From: Phycisphaerales bacterium
Lineage (GTDB): Bacteria; Planctomycetota; Phycisphaerae; UBA1845; UTPLA1
Length of the DNA: 64,000 nt
Assembly: GCA_020639075.1 (NCBI GenBank)
Contig: JACKHI010000001.1
Coordinates: forward strand, 4,836,001-4,900,000
Direction of reading: 5' to 3'
Part shown: in pieces, positions 18,879 to 28,630 of the stretch
Layout of the letters: each line of letters begins with the position of its first letter
Numbering within the stretch: the stretch's first letter is position 1
Made by a program: the position numbers and the translations under genes
Notes under the pieces: model-generated
Seen by the model: only the letters and a program-made list of their open reading frames with translations
Databases searched by the model: none
What the model was told of the DNA's origin: nothing

Positions 18879-18972
18879 TACGCACTCAGAGACTCACTGT
18901 CCACAGCGCGGCGACTGCCGGGTGGCCCATCCACTTCAGTGGTGGGGGCGCGACGATGCGAATCGCGAGAAT
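18879..18972 (+). repeat. right direct repeat flanking the VOC gene
   Basis: Second copy of the repeat at 18077-18175, starting right at the VOC stop codon. It shares the order CAGAG..CTCACTGTCC, then GGGTGGCCCATCCACTTCAG and GCGCGACGATGCG. Confidence 0.65.
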
Positions 18973-19055
18973 CTCTGGGATGTCATAGAAATAGAAAAGG
19001 TGTGTGGATGATTTAGCGGCGAGCGTGGCTTGGTATCAGAAAAATCAAGTGGCGC

Positions 19056-19100
19056 CTTTTCTTGTCTGACACCGTTTCTTGTGTGACACCTTTTCTTGTT
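19056..19100. repeat. short tandem repeat, CTTGTgTGACACC units
   Basis: TTTTCTTGTCTGACACC, GTTTCTTGTGTGACACC and TTTTCTTGTTCC follow each other with about 17-bp periodicity. Such GGTGTCA-type motifs often mark transposon remnants, but nothing larger is recognisable here. Confidence 0.4.
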
Positions 19101-19132
19101 CCGGATGCGCGACACGCACCCATATATTGGAT

Positions 19133-19660
19133 TCAGTTCTCCGCGTCGTCATAGGCGTCGCCGATCACCGGGAAATCGTCCTGAAGCCAATACCAGTATT
19201 CACCGCCACCTTGGAACAGTCTCAATAGGAGATCTGTAAATGAACTCGCAATTCTGGGGCAACTACCACGCACGCCGTGACAATCCCAGAAACTGTCGTA
19301 GCAGCGCCCCAGCCTTGCCGGAAATAGATCTATCGTTAGTGTTTCCTGTGCGCCTGCCCTGGCAACGATATACCACGAGCCGGTGATATCGTACTCGCAG
19401 GACTCGCCAACAATAACAGGATTCGCCAAAACGAAGTCACCGGGAGCTACGATGTCAATTCCGTAATCACGATTCTTGAAGAGCGACACTCCGCCACACA
19501 GCTCATAGAAGTGTCTCAGATCGTTCGGCAAAACACAATTTTCCGTGATAGTCGGAATCCCACGAGGAGGACGCAAAACGCATTCCGCATGGCCTTGGAG
19601 TAGTGCAAGTACTGCGTCGATCTCCACGCCAAATACCCCTATCGCCAATGTCGGGTGCAA
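19133..19660 (-). CDS. SUKH (SMI1/KNR4) domain protein
   Basis: 175 residues. Features of the SUKH superfamily: LPNDLRHFYELCGGVSLF near the N-terminus, a central EYDITGSWYIVAR strand pair, and the C-terminal SFTDLLLRLFQGGGEYWYW. Members often act as immunity proteins against polymorphic toxins, but no toxin gene is adjacent. The start is TTG 19660; the preceding GAGGG that could act as ribosome site belongs to a REP hairpin. Base composition is lower in GC than the neighbours, which suggests acquisition. Confidence 0.8.
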   Translation of the reverse strand: MHPTLAIGVFGVEIDAVLALLQGHAECVLRPPRGIPTITENCVLPNDLRHFYELCGGVSLFKNRDYGIDIVAPGDFVLANPVIVGESCEYDITGSWYIVARAGAQETLTIDLFPARLGRCYDSFWDCHGVRGSCPRIASSFTDLLLRLFQGGGEYWYWLQDDFPVIGDAYDDAEN

Positions 19661-19767
19661 TACTCGCCCTCAAAGGCGAGGATGAGAAGTCGTGTTGAAG
19701 TTGATTTCGTCGCGACGTCTCAAACGCCACTCACCGTCGCATGCTCCCCTTGAAGGGGGAGCATGGC
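19661..19767. repeat. pair of REP-like hairpins upstream of SUKH and downstream of lon
   Basis: ACTCGCCCTCAAAGGCGAG (19662-19680) and GCATGCTCCCCTTGAAGGGG continuing to GAGCATGGC (19739-19767) are two palindromes of the same family as those near 14880 and 63032-63149. The second lies just after the lon stop codon and may help to stabilise or end that transcript. Confidence 0.6.
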
Positions 19768-19775
19768 ACCCGAAG

Positions 19776-22385
19776 TCATCGTGGTTTCGCTCGCGAGCGC
19801 CGCGCTGCCTTCTTTTTCGACGTGGACTTCTTCTTCGCGCCCGCCGACTTCCCAGACGAAGATCTCGTCGACGTCTTCACCTTCGCCCGCGCCCCGCCCG
19901 TCGCCTCCAGCGCATGCTTCAGCACCTGCTCCACGCGCTCGACGGGAATAAACTCGATCTCCTTGCGAATCTCCTCGGGAATATCCACGAGGTTCTTTTC
20001 ATTCCGCGCGGGAATAATGATCGTCTTGATGCCCGCCCGATGCGCCGCCAGCGCCTTTTCCTTCAGACCGCCGATCGGCAGCACGAGACCGCGGAGCGTG
20101 ATCTCGCCGGTCATCGCGACCTGCGCCCTGCAGGCCCGGTTCGTCAGCAGCGACACGAGCGCCGTGATCATCGCGACGCCGGCGGAGGGACCGTCCTTCG
20201 GCACGGCGCCGGCCGGCACATGGATGTGAATATCGCGATCTGTGAAGCGCGCGGGATCGATGCCGAACGCCTCGGCGTTCGATTTCAGTACGCTGAGCGC
20301 CGCCTGCGCACTTTCGCGCATCACGTCGCCGAGCTGACCCGTCATCTGGAGACCGCCCTTGCCCGGCATTGATGTCGCTTCGACAAAGAGAATCTCGCCG
20401 CCGAACGGTGTCCATGCGAGCCCCGTTACAACGCCCGGCAGGCTTGTCCGCAGGGCGGTCTCAGGCTCGTATTGAATCGGGCCCAGGTACTCACGCACGT
20501 GCGCCGGCGTGATCTTCTTCGGCGCCTTCTTGTTCTCTGCGATCAGCGCGGCAACGGCGCGGCAGACGCTGCCGATCTCGCGCTCCAGATTTCGAACGCC
20601 CGCCTCCGACGTGTAGGAGTCAATAATCAGCCGCAGCGACTCGTCGCTGAATTCGACCTTGTGTTTCGTCAGGCCCGCGCTGTCCGTGCGACGCGGCACG
20701 AGATACTTCTTCGCGATCCACAGCTTGTCGAGGCTCGTGTAGCCGGCGATGTCGATTACTTCCATACGATCGCGAAGCGCGTGCGGGACGCGCTCCATGT
20801 AGTTCGCCGTCGCGATGAACATCACGTTTGACAGATCGAACGGTACGCCCAGGTAGTGATCCTGAAACGTGTCGTTCTGCGCCGGATCGAGCACTTCCAA
20901 TAGCGCCGACGCGGGATCGCCGCGGAAGTCGTTCCCGATCTTGTCTACTTCGTCGATCATATACACGGGGTTGTTGCTGCCCGCCTTGCGAATCTCCTGG
21001 ATCACGCGGCCGGGGATCGAGCCGATATACGTGCGGCGATGACCGCGAATATCCGCCTCGTCGCGCACACCGCCGACGCTCATGCGAATGAAGTTCCGCC
21101 CCAGTGCGCGAGCGATGCTGCGTCCGAGCGACGTCTTACCGACGCCCGGCGGCCCGGAGAAACAAAGGATCGTGCCCTTGCCCTTCGGATTGAGTTTGCG
21201 AACGGCAAGGAACTCCAGAATGCGCCGCTTGACCTTGTCGAGATCGAAATGATCCTCATCGAGGATCTTTCGTGCCTCAGGGATGTCCAGCTTGTCTTCG
21301 GTCGATTTCGACCAGGGCAGTTCGATCAGCCATTCGAGATAGTCGATCGCGCCGCTGTATTCCGGCGACGCCTGATGCGTGCGCTCAAGCCGCTCCAGCT
21401 CGCGCATCGCCTCCTTCTCGACGGCCTCAGGCATCTTGGCCTTCTCAATTGAACCTTTGAGGCGGGCCATCTCCGCATCCCGACCGTCCGAGACGCCGAG
21501 TTCCTTCTGAATCGCCTGCAACTGCTCCTGCAGGTAATACTCGCGCTGCGTCTTGTCGATCTGGCTCTTGACCTGGCTGTGGATCTTGTTGGAGAGCTCC
21601 AGGATTTCGAGCTGCGTCGCCAGGGCCTTGTTGATCTTGCGGAATCGCGCCGGGACGTCGAACGTTTCCAGCAGCTCCTGCTTGCGCACAATCTCCATCG
21701 AGAGGTTCGCCGCAAGGAAGTCCGCCAGCGAGCCGGGCTTGGCGATATTGTCCATGATCGTCAGCGCTTCTTCCGGCACGCCGGGCGTCAGTTCGATCAC
21801 GCGCCGCGCCAGCCGTTTCGCCGTTTCGATCAGTGCTTCGAGCTCCGTCGTCTCGATGAACGTGTCTTCGCGCGGATGGGCGCGGGCGATCATGTAGGGA
21901 TCCGTCTGCGTCAGTTCCTCGATGCCGAAACGCGTCAGGCCGTGGACGATGATCGACTGGCTGCCGTCGCCGAGTTCGAGCTTCTTCAGCACTGTCACGA
22001 CGGTTCCGACGCGATAGAGGTCCTCAAGCGTTGGGTCTTCGACTTCGCCGCGCCGCTGGGCGACGACGCCGATCACCTTCGATCCCTTCGCGATGTCGGC
22101 GACCAGCAATTTTGATTTGTCGCGACCGACTGTCAGCGGAACGATCGTGCCGGGGAATACGACGGTATCCCGAATCGCGAGAATCGGCAGCAGGTCGGGG
22201 ATTCGAGGCCGGCGCTTCGGATCGGGCTCGTCCAGCGGGGCCATGCTACGGCCGTGGGGCAGACCATCGGGCTCGACGTCGCTGAGATCGATTTCGAAGT
22301 CATCCAGATCGGCGCCGTCCTCCGGCGCCAGATTGTCTTCGGAGAGGGCGAACGGAATCGGTTGGTTCGGATCTCGATCAGGCAT
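19776..22385 (-). CDS. lon: ATP-dependent Lon protease
   Basis: 869 residues from ATG 22385. Order: N-terminal LON substrate-recognition domain (PILAIRDTVVFPGTIVPL...), coiled region, AAA+ module with Walker A GPPGVGKTS (about 409-417) and Walker B VYMIDEVDKIG, and the serine-lysine protease domain with KDGPSAGVAM (Ser about 734) and GGLKEKALAAHRAGIK (Lys about 777). It degrades misfolded and regulatory proteins in the cytoplasm. Unusual is a basic C-terminal tail of about 45 residues rich in Lys/Ser/Arg, similar in flavour to the Lys-rich protein at 46190 and possibly DNA-binding. Confidence 0.97.
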   Translation of the reverse strand: MPDRDPNQPIPFALSEDNLAPEDGADLDDFEIDLSDVEPDGLPHGRSMAPLDEPDPKRRPRIPDLLPILAIRDTVVFPGTIVPLTVGRDKSKLLVADIAKGSKVIGVVAQRRGEVEDPTLEDLYRVGTVVTVLKKLELGDGSQSIIVHGLTRFGIEELTQTDPYMIARAHPREDTFIETTELEALIETAKRLARRVIELTPGVPEEALTIMDNIAKPGSLADFLAANLSMEIVRKQELLETFDVPARFRKINKALATQLEILELSNKIHSQVKSQIDKTQREYYLQEQLQAIQKELGVSDGRDAEMARLKGSIEKAKMPEAVEKEAMRELERLERTHQASPEYSGAIDYLEWLIELPWSKSTEDKLDIPEARKILDEDHFDLDKVKRRILEFLAVRKLNPKGKGTILCFSGPPGVGKTSLGRSIARALGRNFIRMSVGGVRDEADIRGHRRTYIGSIPGRVIQEIRKAGSNNPVYMIDEVDKIGNDFRGDPASALLEVLDPAQNDTFQDHYLGVPFDLSNVMFIATANYMERVPHALRDRMEVIDIAGYTSLDKLWIAKKYLVPRRTDSAGLTKHKVEFSDESLRLIIDSYTSEAGVRNLEREIGSVCRAVAALIAENKKAPKKITPAHVREYLGPIQYEPETALRTSLPGVVTGLAWTPFGGEILFVEATSMPGKGGLQMTGQLGDVMRESAQAALSVLKSNAEAFGIDPARFTDRDIHIHVPAGAVPKDGPSAGVAMITALVSLLTNRACRAQVAMTGEITLRGLVLPIGGLKEKALAAHRAGIKTIIIPARNEKNLVDIPEEIRKEIEFIPVERVEQVLKHALEATGGARAKVKTSTRSSSGKSAGAKKKSTSKKKAARRSRAKPR

Positions 22386-22530
22386 AGACGGCGCCGTGAA
22401 AGTGATTCAGGAATGACGCAATCACGCCATCGAGAAACACGGGTGACATTGTCGACATTCAACGCGATAGAAGTCTATTTGTCCGGCAAGGCGGGGTCAA
22501 ACCGCGAGATCGTGCGCCATACGGCGAGTT

Positions 22531-23316
22531 CTATGCGAGTGCGTTCATCGATTCGAGATCCGTCGAGCCGGCGTCGACGGAGAATATCGCGTCGCTCCCG
22601 ATCGCACGAAGCATGCGGGACAGCTCGGTCCGTCCTAACCGCTGATGGTTCGACGGATCGCCATCCGAAGTTTCCTCGGGACAATGGACGATGAAGAGTC
22701 GATGCCCGAGCGTCTGTATCCAATCGGCTGGCGATCCATGCCCCGCGATGACAGATGGATCAAGTCGGCCGCCGACCCATGGCGAATTGACCTGGTCGAT
22801 CCACATGCGCGAATCGATCGGAGAAAGGAGGAAGCCCGCGCTTCCAAGTCGACAGGCAATCCGAATGCACTTTGCCGCAGCTTCAAATCGCAGATCGATC
22901 ATCGTCTTGACGGAAAAGTGATAGGCGTCTTCATAACGATTGACAGCGATGCCGTTGTCTGCGAGTACGATGCCGGCCGTGATCGTGACGATGCGCGCGC
23001 CCATGACGGACGCGAGATCCATCATGGCGATCAGGTGCTGCGCTGCCGCCTCTCGCACCTTAGGGTCGGGGCTTCCGATGTCTCGAGATACGTCAGTCGC
23101 CAGGCTCAGAGCCGTCAAACGCAATCCGACGGCATTGAATCGCATGCATGCATCAGTGACGAGTTGTCGCGTGTTGTCGAACGACGCGTCATTGTCGGGC
23201 GGCAGCACCAGCTCAACGCCAATCGCCCCGGCGCGCTGAATCGCGTCAACCGGCGGTGACAGATCGCCGGCGCCGATTCTCGCGACGCAGCACTGCGGAT
23301 TTTCGGGGATCGACAT
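22531..23316 (-). CDS. TIM-barrel sugar phosphate isomerase/epimerase-like protein
   Basis: 261 residues from ATG 23316; a GTG ten codons upstream is possible. The sequence reads as an AP-endonuclease-2/xylose-isomerase-like barrel: AIGVELVLPPDND, NAVGLRLTALSLATD, IAMMDLASVMGARIVTI, and the late SVDAGSTDLES. Such proteins isomerise sugars or keto-acids using a divalent metal. The metal ligands are not all evident, so the activity is uncertain. It lies upstream of lon in the same direction, 145 bp away. Confidence 0.7.
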   Translation of the reverse strand: MSIPENPQCCVARIGAGDLSPPVDAIQRAGAIGVELVLPPDNDASFDNTRQLVTDACMRFNAVGLRLTALSLATDVSRDIGSPDPKVREAAAQHLIAMMDLASVMGARIVTITAGIVLADNGIAVNRYEDAYHFSVKTMIDLRFEAAAKCIRIACRLGSAGFLLSPIDSRMWIDQVNSPWVGGRLDPSVIAGHGSPADWIQTLGHRLFIVHCPEETSDGDPSNHQRLGRTELSRMLRAIGSDAIFSVDAGSTDLESMNALA

Positions 23317-23431
23317 TGTGCGTCGAAGGTAGCTGATGCCCGACACCTGTCAATATCACGCTTTTACCGCGAGGCGAGTTCGAATGTGCAACCGTGGATG
23401 GTCTGACATGTGAGCGTGAATTGAAGTCGAA

Positions 23432-23611
23432 TCATGTGGGCGTTCGATGGCGCGCGTCCGGGGAATTGCGATCCGTCGATCGTGGGGCAGATTCCGTCTG
23501 CCTGATCAAGTAATACCCGTTGCATTGCCGGCAACGATATCGACGCCCTTCGGCAGTGACGCTGATGACTGACGGATGTCCGCAGTGTGGGCAAACGACA
23601 TATGCGGGCAT
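23432..23611 (-). CDS. small zinc-ribbon protein
   Basis: 59 residues from ATG 23611, preceded by AGGAG at ideal distance. Two CxxC pairs, CPHCGH at about 7-12 and CRQC at about 27-30, make a compact zinc ribbon of the kind that opens many planctomycete proteins. The tail is polar and disordered. No catalytic part is present. It may be a regulatory or RNA/DNA-binding adaptor; function unknown. Confidence 0.65.
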   Translation of the reverse strand: MPAYVVCPHCGHPSVISVTAEGRRYRCRQCNGYYLIRQTESAPRSTDRNSPDARHRTPT

Positions 23612-23792
23612 GGCATGCTCCTGAAGACGTGTCGGCATTCGTCGGTGATGGACGATGCGATCGGCCGACGGTTTTGCCGAGAGTCGCGCATCGACAGGTC
23701 ACGCACTCGAATGTCCCAGATAGCCAAACGACGGCAACGCAGGAGTATTTCGCATTGGGCGCCAGATATTTGGGGCCCTCGCCCGGATCAAG

Positions 23793-23825
23793 AAAAAAGC
23801 CCCGGCTTCGCGTGGAAACCGGGGC
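23793..23825 (-). terminator. Rho-independent terminator of the giant sugar-dehydrogenase-like gene
   Basis: On the reverse strand GCCCCGG (23825-23819), a 13-base loop and CCGGGGC (23805-23799) are followed by TTTTTT (23798-23793). It lies about 55 bp after the stop codon of the 1482-residue gene. Confidence 0.8.
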
Positions 23826-23879
23826 GTTTGAGCTGAAAAGCGGGTTCGCCGGGACGTTGATCCCGGACCTACGGCGTCA

Positions 23880-26800
23880 TCAAGGCGCCAATAGTGCATT
23901 CACCATGCCGGCGATGTCCTCGACCGACAGGGCGTTATCGTTCGAGAAGTCGCCCGCACAGATTTCGTCCTGCGAGGGCGATCCCTGAATCCCGGCGATC
24001 AGGACGCCGATATCGCGGCCGTCGGTGACGCCATTGAGATCGAGATCGCCGTCCGCCGGATTCGGACAATCGTCGATGCAGTCATCCGGAATGCCGTTGT
24101 GATCCAGATCCGCCTGCGTGCCGGCATCCAGTTCGCAACCGTCGGTCACGTTGTCGCCGTCGCAATCCTGCAACGCCTGGCAACTGTCCGGGATCAAGTC
24201 AGGACGACCGCGGCCGCCGCTGTCGGACAGGAAGGCTTCGAGATCGGCGAAGTCCTGCTGCGTGTACTGCGGGAAGGTGCCGCCCGGGTGATCCGTCGGC
24301 GGAAGCAGCTTGTTCCAGATGAAGACGCGCGATCGATTGCGAATGTTGGGGCCGGGGAAGCCCATGCCGCCCGTGCCGTCGACATTGTGACAACCCGAAC
24401 AGAACATGACGAGTCGCGCCTGTCCGTTCGCCACGTTGCCAACGGGCCCGCCGTCGCAGTCAATCGAGAATCCCGAAGCAATGTCGCACTCGTCGGGAAT
24501 GTCGTTGCCGTTGCAGTCCGCGCTCGTCTGCATGGCGAGGTCGATTGCATCGTTGACGCCGTTCGCATTGCAGTCGCACGGCGTGACGTTTTCCTCGCAC
24601 TCATCCGGAATGCCGTTTTCGTTGCAGTCGAAGCTCGTCAGGTTCGCGATATCCTCGGCGTCGTCGATGCAGTTGACGTTGCAGTCGTCGGTCTGGACGC
24701 GGCAGACGCGGAATGCATCGATGCCCGCCTCGACAACACTGGCGGCAGGGCCGTCTGTGGCCGTGAACCGGACTTTCGTATTGACCGACGGCGTGAAGCC
24801 CGCGGCTTTGAGAGTACCCAGTCGGATTTCGGTAAAGCGCCAGCTCAGATCGCCGTTGGTCGTGTGATTGTCGATGATGAACCAGGGGCCTGCGTCACCG
24901 TTGTTGCTCATTTCGACGCGCAGGCTGTCGCCGCCGTCAACGGCGTTGAGGTTCAGGTAATACGCGTACGACACAGAGATATTTCCGCCCGTCGTGTCGA
25001 TGGCAGGGGACGTCAGTGTGACGCTGCCGTCGTCGACGTCCGTGTTGCCGGCCGCATTCTGAGTCAGGTAGCACGAGCCGCTGCCGTCGAAATCCGCAAT
25101 AGGATCGTAGGCCCACGCAGGATCATTGACGGGGATCCCGCGATCCCAGAAGCCGCTCGTCGTGCCGGCCGATGAACTCATCGTCCAGCCCGTGTCGGTC
25201 TCGAAGTTGTCGGCGAATATGTCGGACTCGCACACGATCGGCTGAGTCTGGCATTCACAATCACAGCCGGCGCCGTCGGGGTTTTCGCACTGCTCGCCGG
25301 GTTCAATCGTGCCGTTGCCGCAGATGGCGGCGTTCGGATCATTGCAGACGATCTTGTAGATCGAGCCGCCCGACGAAATGACATAGAGTTCGCCGTCGGC
25401 GTCTTCACCAAATGAAACGATCGAACTGAACGTGCCGCCGCCCAGAGGCTGCAGTTCGGCTGTCCGGTCCATGAACTCAGAGACGTTCGTGCCGTCGTAC
25501 CGGAACGTTCGAATGTAGTCGCCGCAGTAGTCGGAGTAGAAATAGGTTCCGCTCAGCCACGGAATTGCGCACCCGCGATATACGTAACCGCCCGTGATCG
25601 AACAACTGGGGAAGCCGGCGCCGTTCTGTTCAACCCGAATCGGATCGACGTAGCCGCCCGCGTTCGGATCGCAGCCGACATCCGCGTCCGCCGGCGGGGG
25701 CGTCGCGATGTCGCCTTCCCGGCAATCCCATCCGTAATTCTCACCGCCGATGCTGCTCGCGGGTTGATAGTCGATTTCCTCCCTGGCGTCCTGACCGACG
25801 TCGCCGATGTAGAGATCGCCGTTGAGTCGATCGAAACTGAATCGCCACGGGTTGCGCAGGCCCTTCGCCCAGACATCCGGCAGGAACGGAGCGCCGGGAT
25901 TGTCCGCCGCCTGGTAGGTCGGCGGATTGTCCACATCGATTCGGTGCATCTTGCCCAACGGCGACGCGTCGTTCTGCGCCCGCTCCGACGGATCATTGGC
26001 GGAGCCGCCGTCGCCGAGGCCCCAGTACAACTTGCCGTCGCGGCCGAACTGAATCTGACCGCCGTTGTGATTGGCGAACGGCTGCGACACAGTTCTCAGA
26101 ATCGTCGCGCTGCCGGCGTCGGCGACATTCGGATTGCCCGCCGATACGAGATATTGAGCGAGGATCGAAGACCCCGAGAGGTTCGTATAGCTGACGTAGA
26201 ACTTGCGATTGTTGGCATAGTCCGGATGGAATGCCATTGCAAACAGACCGCGCTCGCCGCCGAAACTCACCAGCGACGAAATGTCAAGGAAGGGCGTCGG
26301 CAGGACGGTCGTATTCGCCAGGTTGAGAATGACGATCTCGCCCGATTGCTGAACGATGAACAGCCGGTTCGAATCGCCCGGTGCCGCAGTTGCGAAAACG
26401 GGCGTGCCCAGGCCTGTCGCAACCCGTACGCTCGTCAGTTCGCACGGCAGTTCGCATTCGTCGAGGACGCCGTTGTTGTTACAGTCGCTGCTCGTCAGGT
26501 TCGCGAGGTCGATCTCGTCGTCTACGCCGTTGTTGTTGCAATCGAGCGGATTCACGACGCCGCCGGGAACGGTCGTCGTGCCCGTCGTCGTCGTCGGCGT
26601 GCCCGTGCGCCAGAGGGCGAACGTGACACTACCGCTGGCAGGGTCGACGTTCGTATCGAAGCTGAAGTTGTACAGCGTGCCCCAAAGCAGGGCGTTGGAG
26701 TTGTCTCCCACGTCAACCATCGACCATGTGACGGCCGTCGCGTTATGCGTGCTCGTCCAGTCCGTGCCGTCGCGATTGACCAGGTTGATGCCGTCGCCGC

Positions 26801-28328
26801 TGTGATAGTCCACGTCGTGGAAGCCGATGTTTGTGACGACGGCGCCGCTGCTGACCGGAACGCGGAAGCTCCGGATGCCTCGATCGCCGTTGAGATTCTG
26901 CACCGCGTACTCATAGTGCCATGTCGAATCGGAGATCTGCGTCGCCTTGGCCGCGATGATGTAGAGCCCGTCGCCGGCCACTTCGACATCGGTCTCGACG
27001 ACAGTCGGATCGATGTCCTGCCACGCGCGGATACCCGCCTGTTCGCGCTGCGTCGAGCCGAGCAGGCCGAAGCTGTACTCATTGGTGCCGGTCTGCGTCA
27101 CGCTGATTTCGCGATACGACGCATTGTTGTTGTCGTTTCCTGCGGCCGCGTCCTGTTCGTGAAGGTACTGGCCTTCGACGAAGAACCGCGCGCCCGCATT
27201 CAACGCCGGATCGATGTCGGTGTGTTTGACCTGCAGTCGCCGCTCGATGGGCGAACCGGAGAGCGAAGGGCGCGTGCCGCAAACGTATGTTGCGTCCGAT
27301 GGATTCACGCGGAATTTCGGTCGGATGCTCCCCTGGCTGTTGTTCAGCGTGGCCCCATACGGGTCGCCGCAGCCCGGCAGCATTTGATTGGACGGGGAAA
27401 ACGTGCAGCCGCAGCCGCATTCATCCGACCAGGCGACGGCGAAGCCGTGCTTCAGCCAGGATTGTCCGATCTGCTCGAACTTGCCGTTCTTGAGGCGGAA
27501 ACAGTTCTGGGCGATCAGCGGGTGAATCGTTCCGCATCCGCTCTCCCAGGTCATCGTCGCATTGCCGATGTTGCAGGACTCCGTGCCGACGGAAAACGTG
27601 TCGATCCATACGCCGTTCACCTGATCGCTCGCCGGATTGCTGACACTGGCATAAAGGTCGCCGATGATGACGTCCTGTCCCGTCGATGCATTGCAGTCCG
27701 TGCCGTTGTTGCCGCCGCGCGGCGCGCCGCCGGCGAAGGGCTGAGCGGGATCATCGCCGCCGGCCCACGCCAGCGAAAACCGTCCTTCGACGCTGCCGAC
27801 AACTCGATTCGACAGCGTCGGGGCGCCAAGCTGTGAGGCCAGATCCGCTGTCATGATCAGATCAGCGCCTTCGAGGATCAACTCGCTCGACACCTGGTCC
27901 ACAACGGCTCGGACAGGCGAGACATGGAACAAAGGTCTCGAAGTTGCGTCGTCCATGATGGTGATCGACGTGATGCCGTTGGCGGGTTCGATCAGCATCG
28001 AGACGCCCGCCAATGCAATCTGCGAACCCGTCTCCTCGTTCCGAATGACCAGATCGCTGTTCAGCCGGATCGTGCCGCCGGGCGTCGAGCTGACCAGGCC
28101 GCCAATGGATTCGACCTGAAGGGCTGTCGCGTCATCGGCCTGAAGCACGACGAACCGTTCGCCAACCGGCTTTTTCCCAACAGTCGTCAGCTGCAAGCCG
28201 ACGCGCTCCAGGCTCTGCGATTCAAAGTCGATTGCGGTGGAGCCCTGCGTCACTTCCCAGGCCGTTTCCGCAACGGCATGTTGTGTGGCGATCAGCGCGA
28301 GGACGGAAACAACGAGGCGAATGTACAT
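23880..28328 (-). CDS. giant secreted mosaic protein: GSDH-type sugar dehydrogenase, cytochrome c and dockerin-like modules
   Basis: 1482 residues with a signal peptide (MYIRLVVSVLALIATQHAVA). The first 560 residues are a secreted domain of unknown family with many Cys and Asn. Short calcium-type repeats (DCNNNGVDDEIDLANLTSSD) act as linkers. A glucose/sorbosone dehydrogenase-like six-bladed propeller follows (about 640-1020), with GERGLFAMAFHPDY, QIQFGRDGKLYWGLGDGG, KGLRNPWRFSFD and IGDVGQDAREEIDY. Then comes a concanavalin-like region (about 1060-1210). A c-type heme motif CSGCH lies at about 1310-1314, with a downstream Met-rich loop. The C-terminus (about 1420-1482) resembles dockerin (DLDLNGVTDGRDIGVLIAG). 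It probably oxidises sugars extracellularly; the heme domain may accept the electrons. Confidence 0.8.
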   Translation of the reverse strand: MYIRLVVSVLALIATQHAVAETAWEVTQGSTAIDFESQSLERVGLQLTTVGKKPVGERFVVLQADDATALQVESIGGLVSSTPGGTIRLNSDLVIRNEETGSQIALAGVSMLIEPANGITSITIMDDATSRPLFHVSPVRAVVDQVSSELILEGADLIMTADLASQLGAPTLSNRVVGSVEGRFSLAWAGGDDPAQPFAGGAPRGGNNGTDCNASTGQDVIIGDLYASVSNPASDQVNGVWIDTFSVGTESCNIGNATMTWESGCGTIHPLIAQNCFRLKNGKFEQIGQSWLKHGFAVAWSDECGCGCTFSPSNQMLPGCGDPYGATLNNSQGSIRPKFRVNPSDATYVCGTRPSLSGSPIERRLQVKHTDIDPALNAGARFFVEGQYLHEQDAAAGNDNNNASYREISVTQTGTNEYSFGLLGSTQREQAGIRAWQDIDPTVVETDVEVAGDGLYIIAAKATQISDSTWHYEYAVQNLNGDRGIRSFRVPVSSGAVVTNIGFHDVDYHSGDGINLVNRDGTDWTSTHNATAVTWSMVDVGDNSNALLWGTLYNFSFDTNVDPASGSVTFALWRTGTPTTTTGTTTVPGGVVNPLDCNNNGVDDEIDLANLTSSDCNNNGVLDECELPCELTSVRVATGLGTPVFATAAPGDSNRLFIVQQSGEIVILNLANTTVLPTPFLDISSLVSFGGERGLFAMAFHPDYANNRKFYVSYTNLSGSSILAQYLVSAGNPNVADAGSATILRTVSQPFANHNGGQIQFGRDGKLYWGLGDGGSANDPSERAQNDASPLGKMHRIDVDNPPTYQAADNPGAPFLPDVWAKGLRNPWRFSFDRLNGDLYIGDVGQDAREEIDYQPASSIGGENYGWDCREGDIATPPPADADVGCDPNAGGYVDPIRVEQNGAGFPSCSITGGYVYRGCAIPWLSGTYFYSDYCGDYIRTFRYDGTNVSEFMDRTAELQPLGGGTFSSIVSFGEDADGELYVISSGGSIYKIVCNDPNAAICGNGTIEPGEQCENPDGAGCDCECQTQPIVCESDIFADNFETDTGWTMSSSAGTTSGFWDRGIPVNDPAWAYDPIADFDGSGSCYLTQNAAGNTDVDDGSVTLTSPAIDTTGGNISVSYAYYLNLNAVDGGDSLRVEMSNNGDAGPWFIIDNHTTNGDLSWRFTEIRLGTLKAAGFTPSVNTKVRFTATDGPAASVVEAGIDAFRVCRVQTDDCNVNCIDDAEDIANLTSFDCNENGIPDECEENVTPCDCNANGVNDAIDLAMQTSADCNGNDIPDECDIASGFSIDCDGGPVGNVANGQARLVMFCSGCHNVDGTGGMGFPGPNIRNRSRVFIWNKLLPPTDHPGGTFPQYTQQDFADLEAFLSDSGGRGRPDLIPDSCQALQDCDGDNVTDGCELDAGTQADLDHNGIPDDCIDDCPNPADGDLDLNGVTDGRDIGVLIAGIQGSPSQDEICAGDFSNDNALSVEDIAGMVNALLAP

Positions 28329-28532
28329 GCTCTGTGCTCCTATGAACTACGACCGTCTGGATTAGACGGTCATCGGCTGGCCTGTCGCTTGACTGGTTTC
28401 GATGACGCGCACGACATCGGAATACCATCGGCGTATGGAGCCGATGGCGCCGTGCGAGGTTGATTATGGGACACAGGGTTTGATCCCTGCCTTCCCCTGA
28501 GGAACTCCATCCACCCTACATGGATGCCCTGC

Positions 28533-28560
28533 ATTGTAGCTGTTTCGACTGCTGATTCAA
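28533..28560 (-). promoter_or_regulatory. candidate promoter of the sugar-dehydrogenase-like gene
   Basis: On the reverse strand TTGAAT (28560-28555), 16-bp spacer, TACAAT (28538-28533). It lies about 205 bp upstream of the start at 28328, leaving a long leader. The -10 matches the sigma70 consensus at five of six positions. Confidence 0.5.
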
Positions 28561-28630
28561 GAAAATCGGCATGCGAGAACGCGGCACAGGGAGTATGGGC
28601 GATTGACGCCGTGCGTCGGCGATGTCCGAG

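Noticed and set aside
19133..19660. Toxin-immunity pair around the SUKH gene
   Set aside because: No polymorphic toxin or Rhs-like gene is adjacent, so the immunity role is not supported locally.
25764..27836. 690-codon forward frame opposite the sugar-dehydrogenase-like gene
   Set aside because: Arg/Val-rich shadow frame without motifs.
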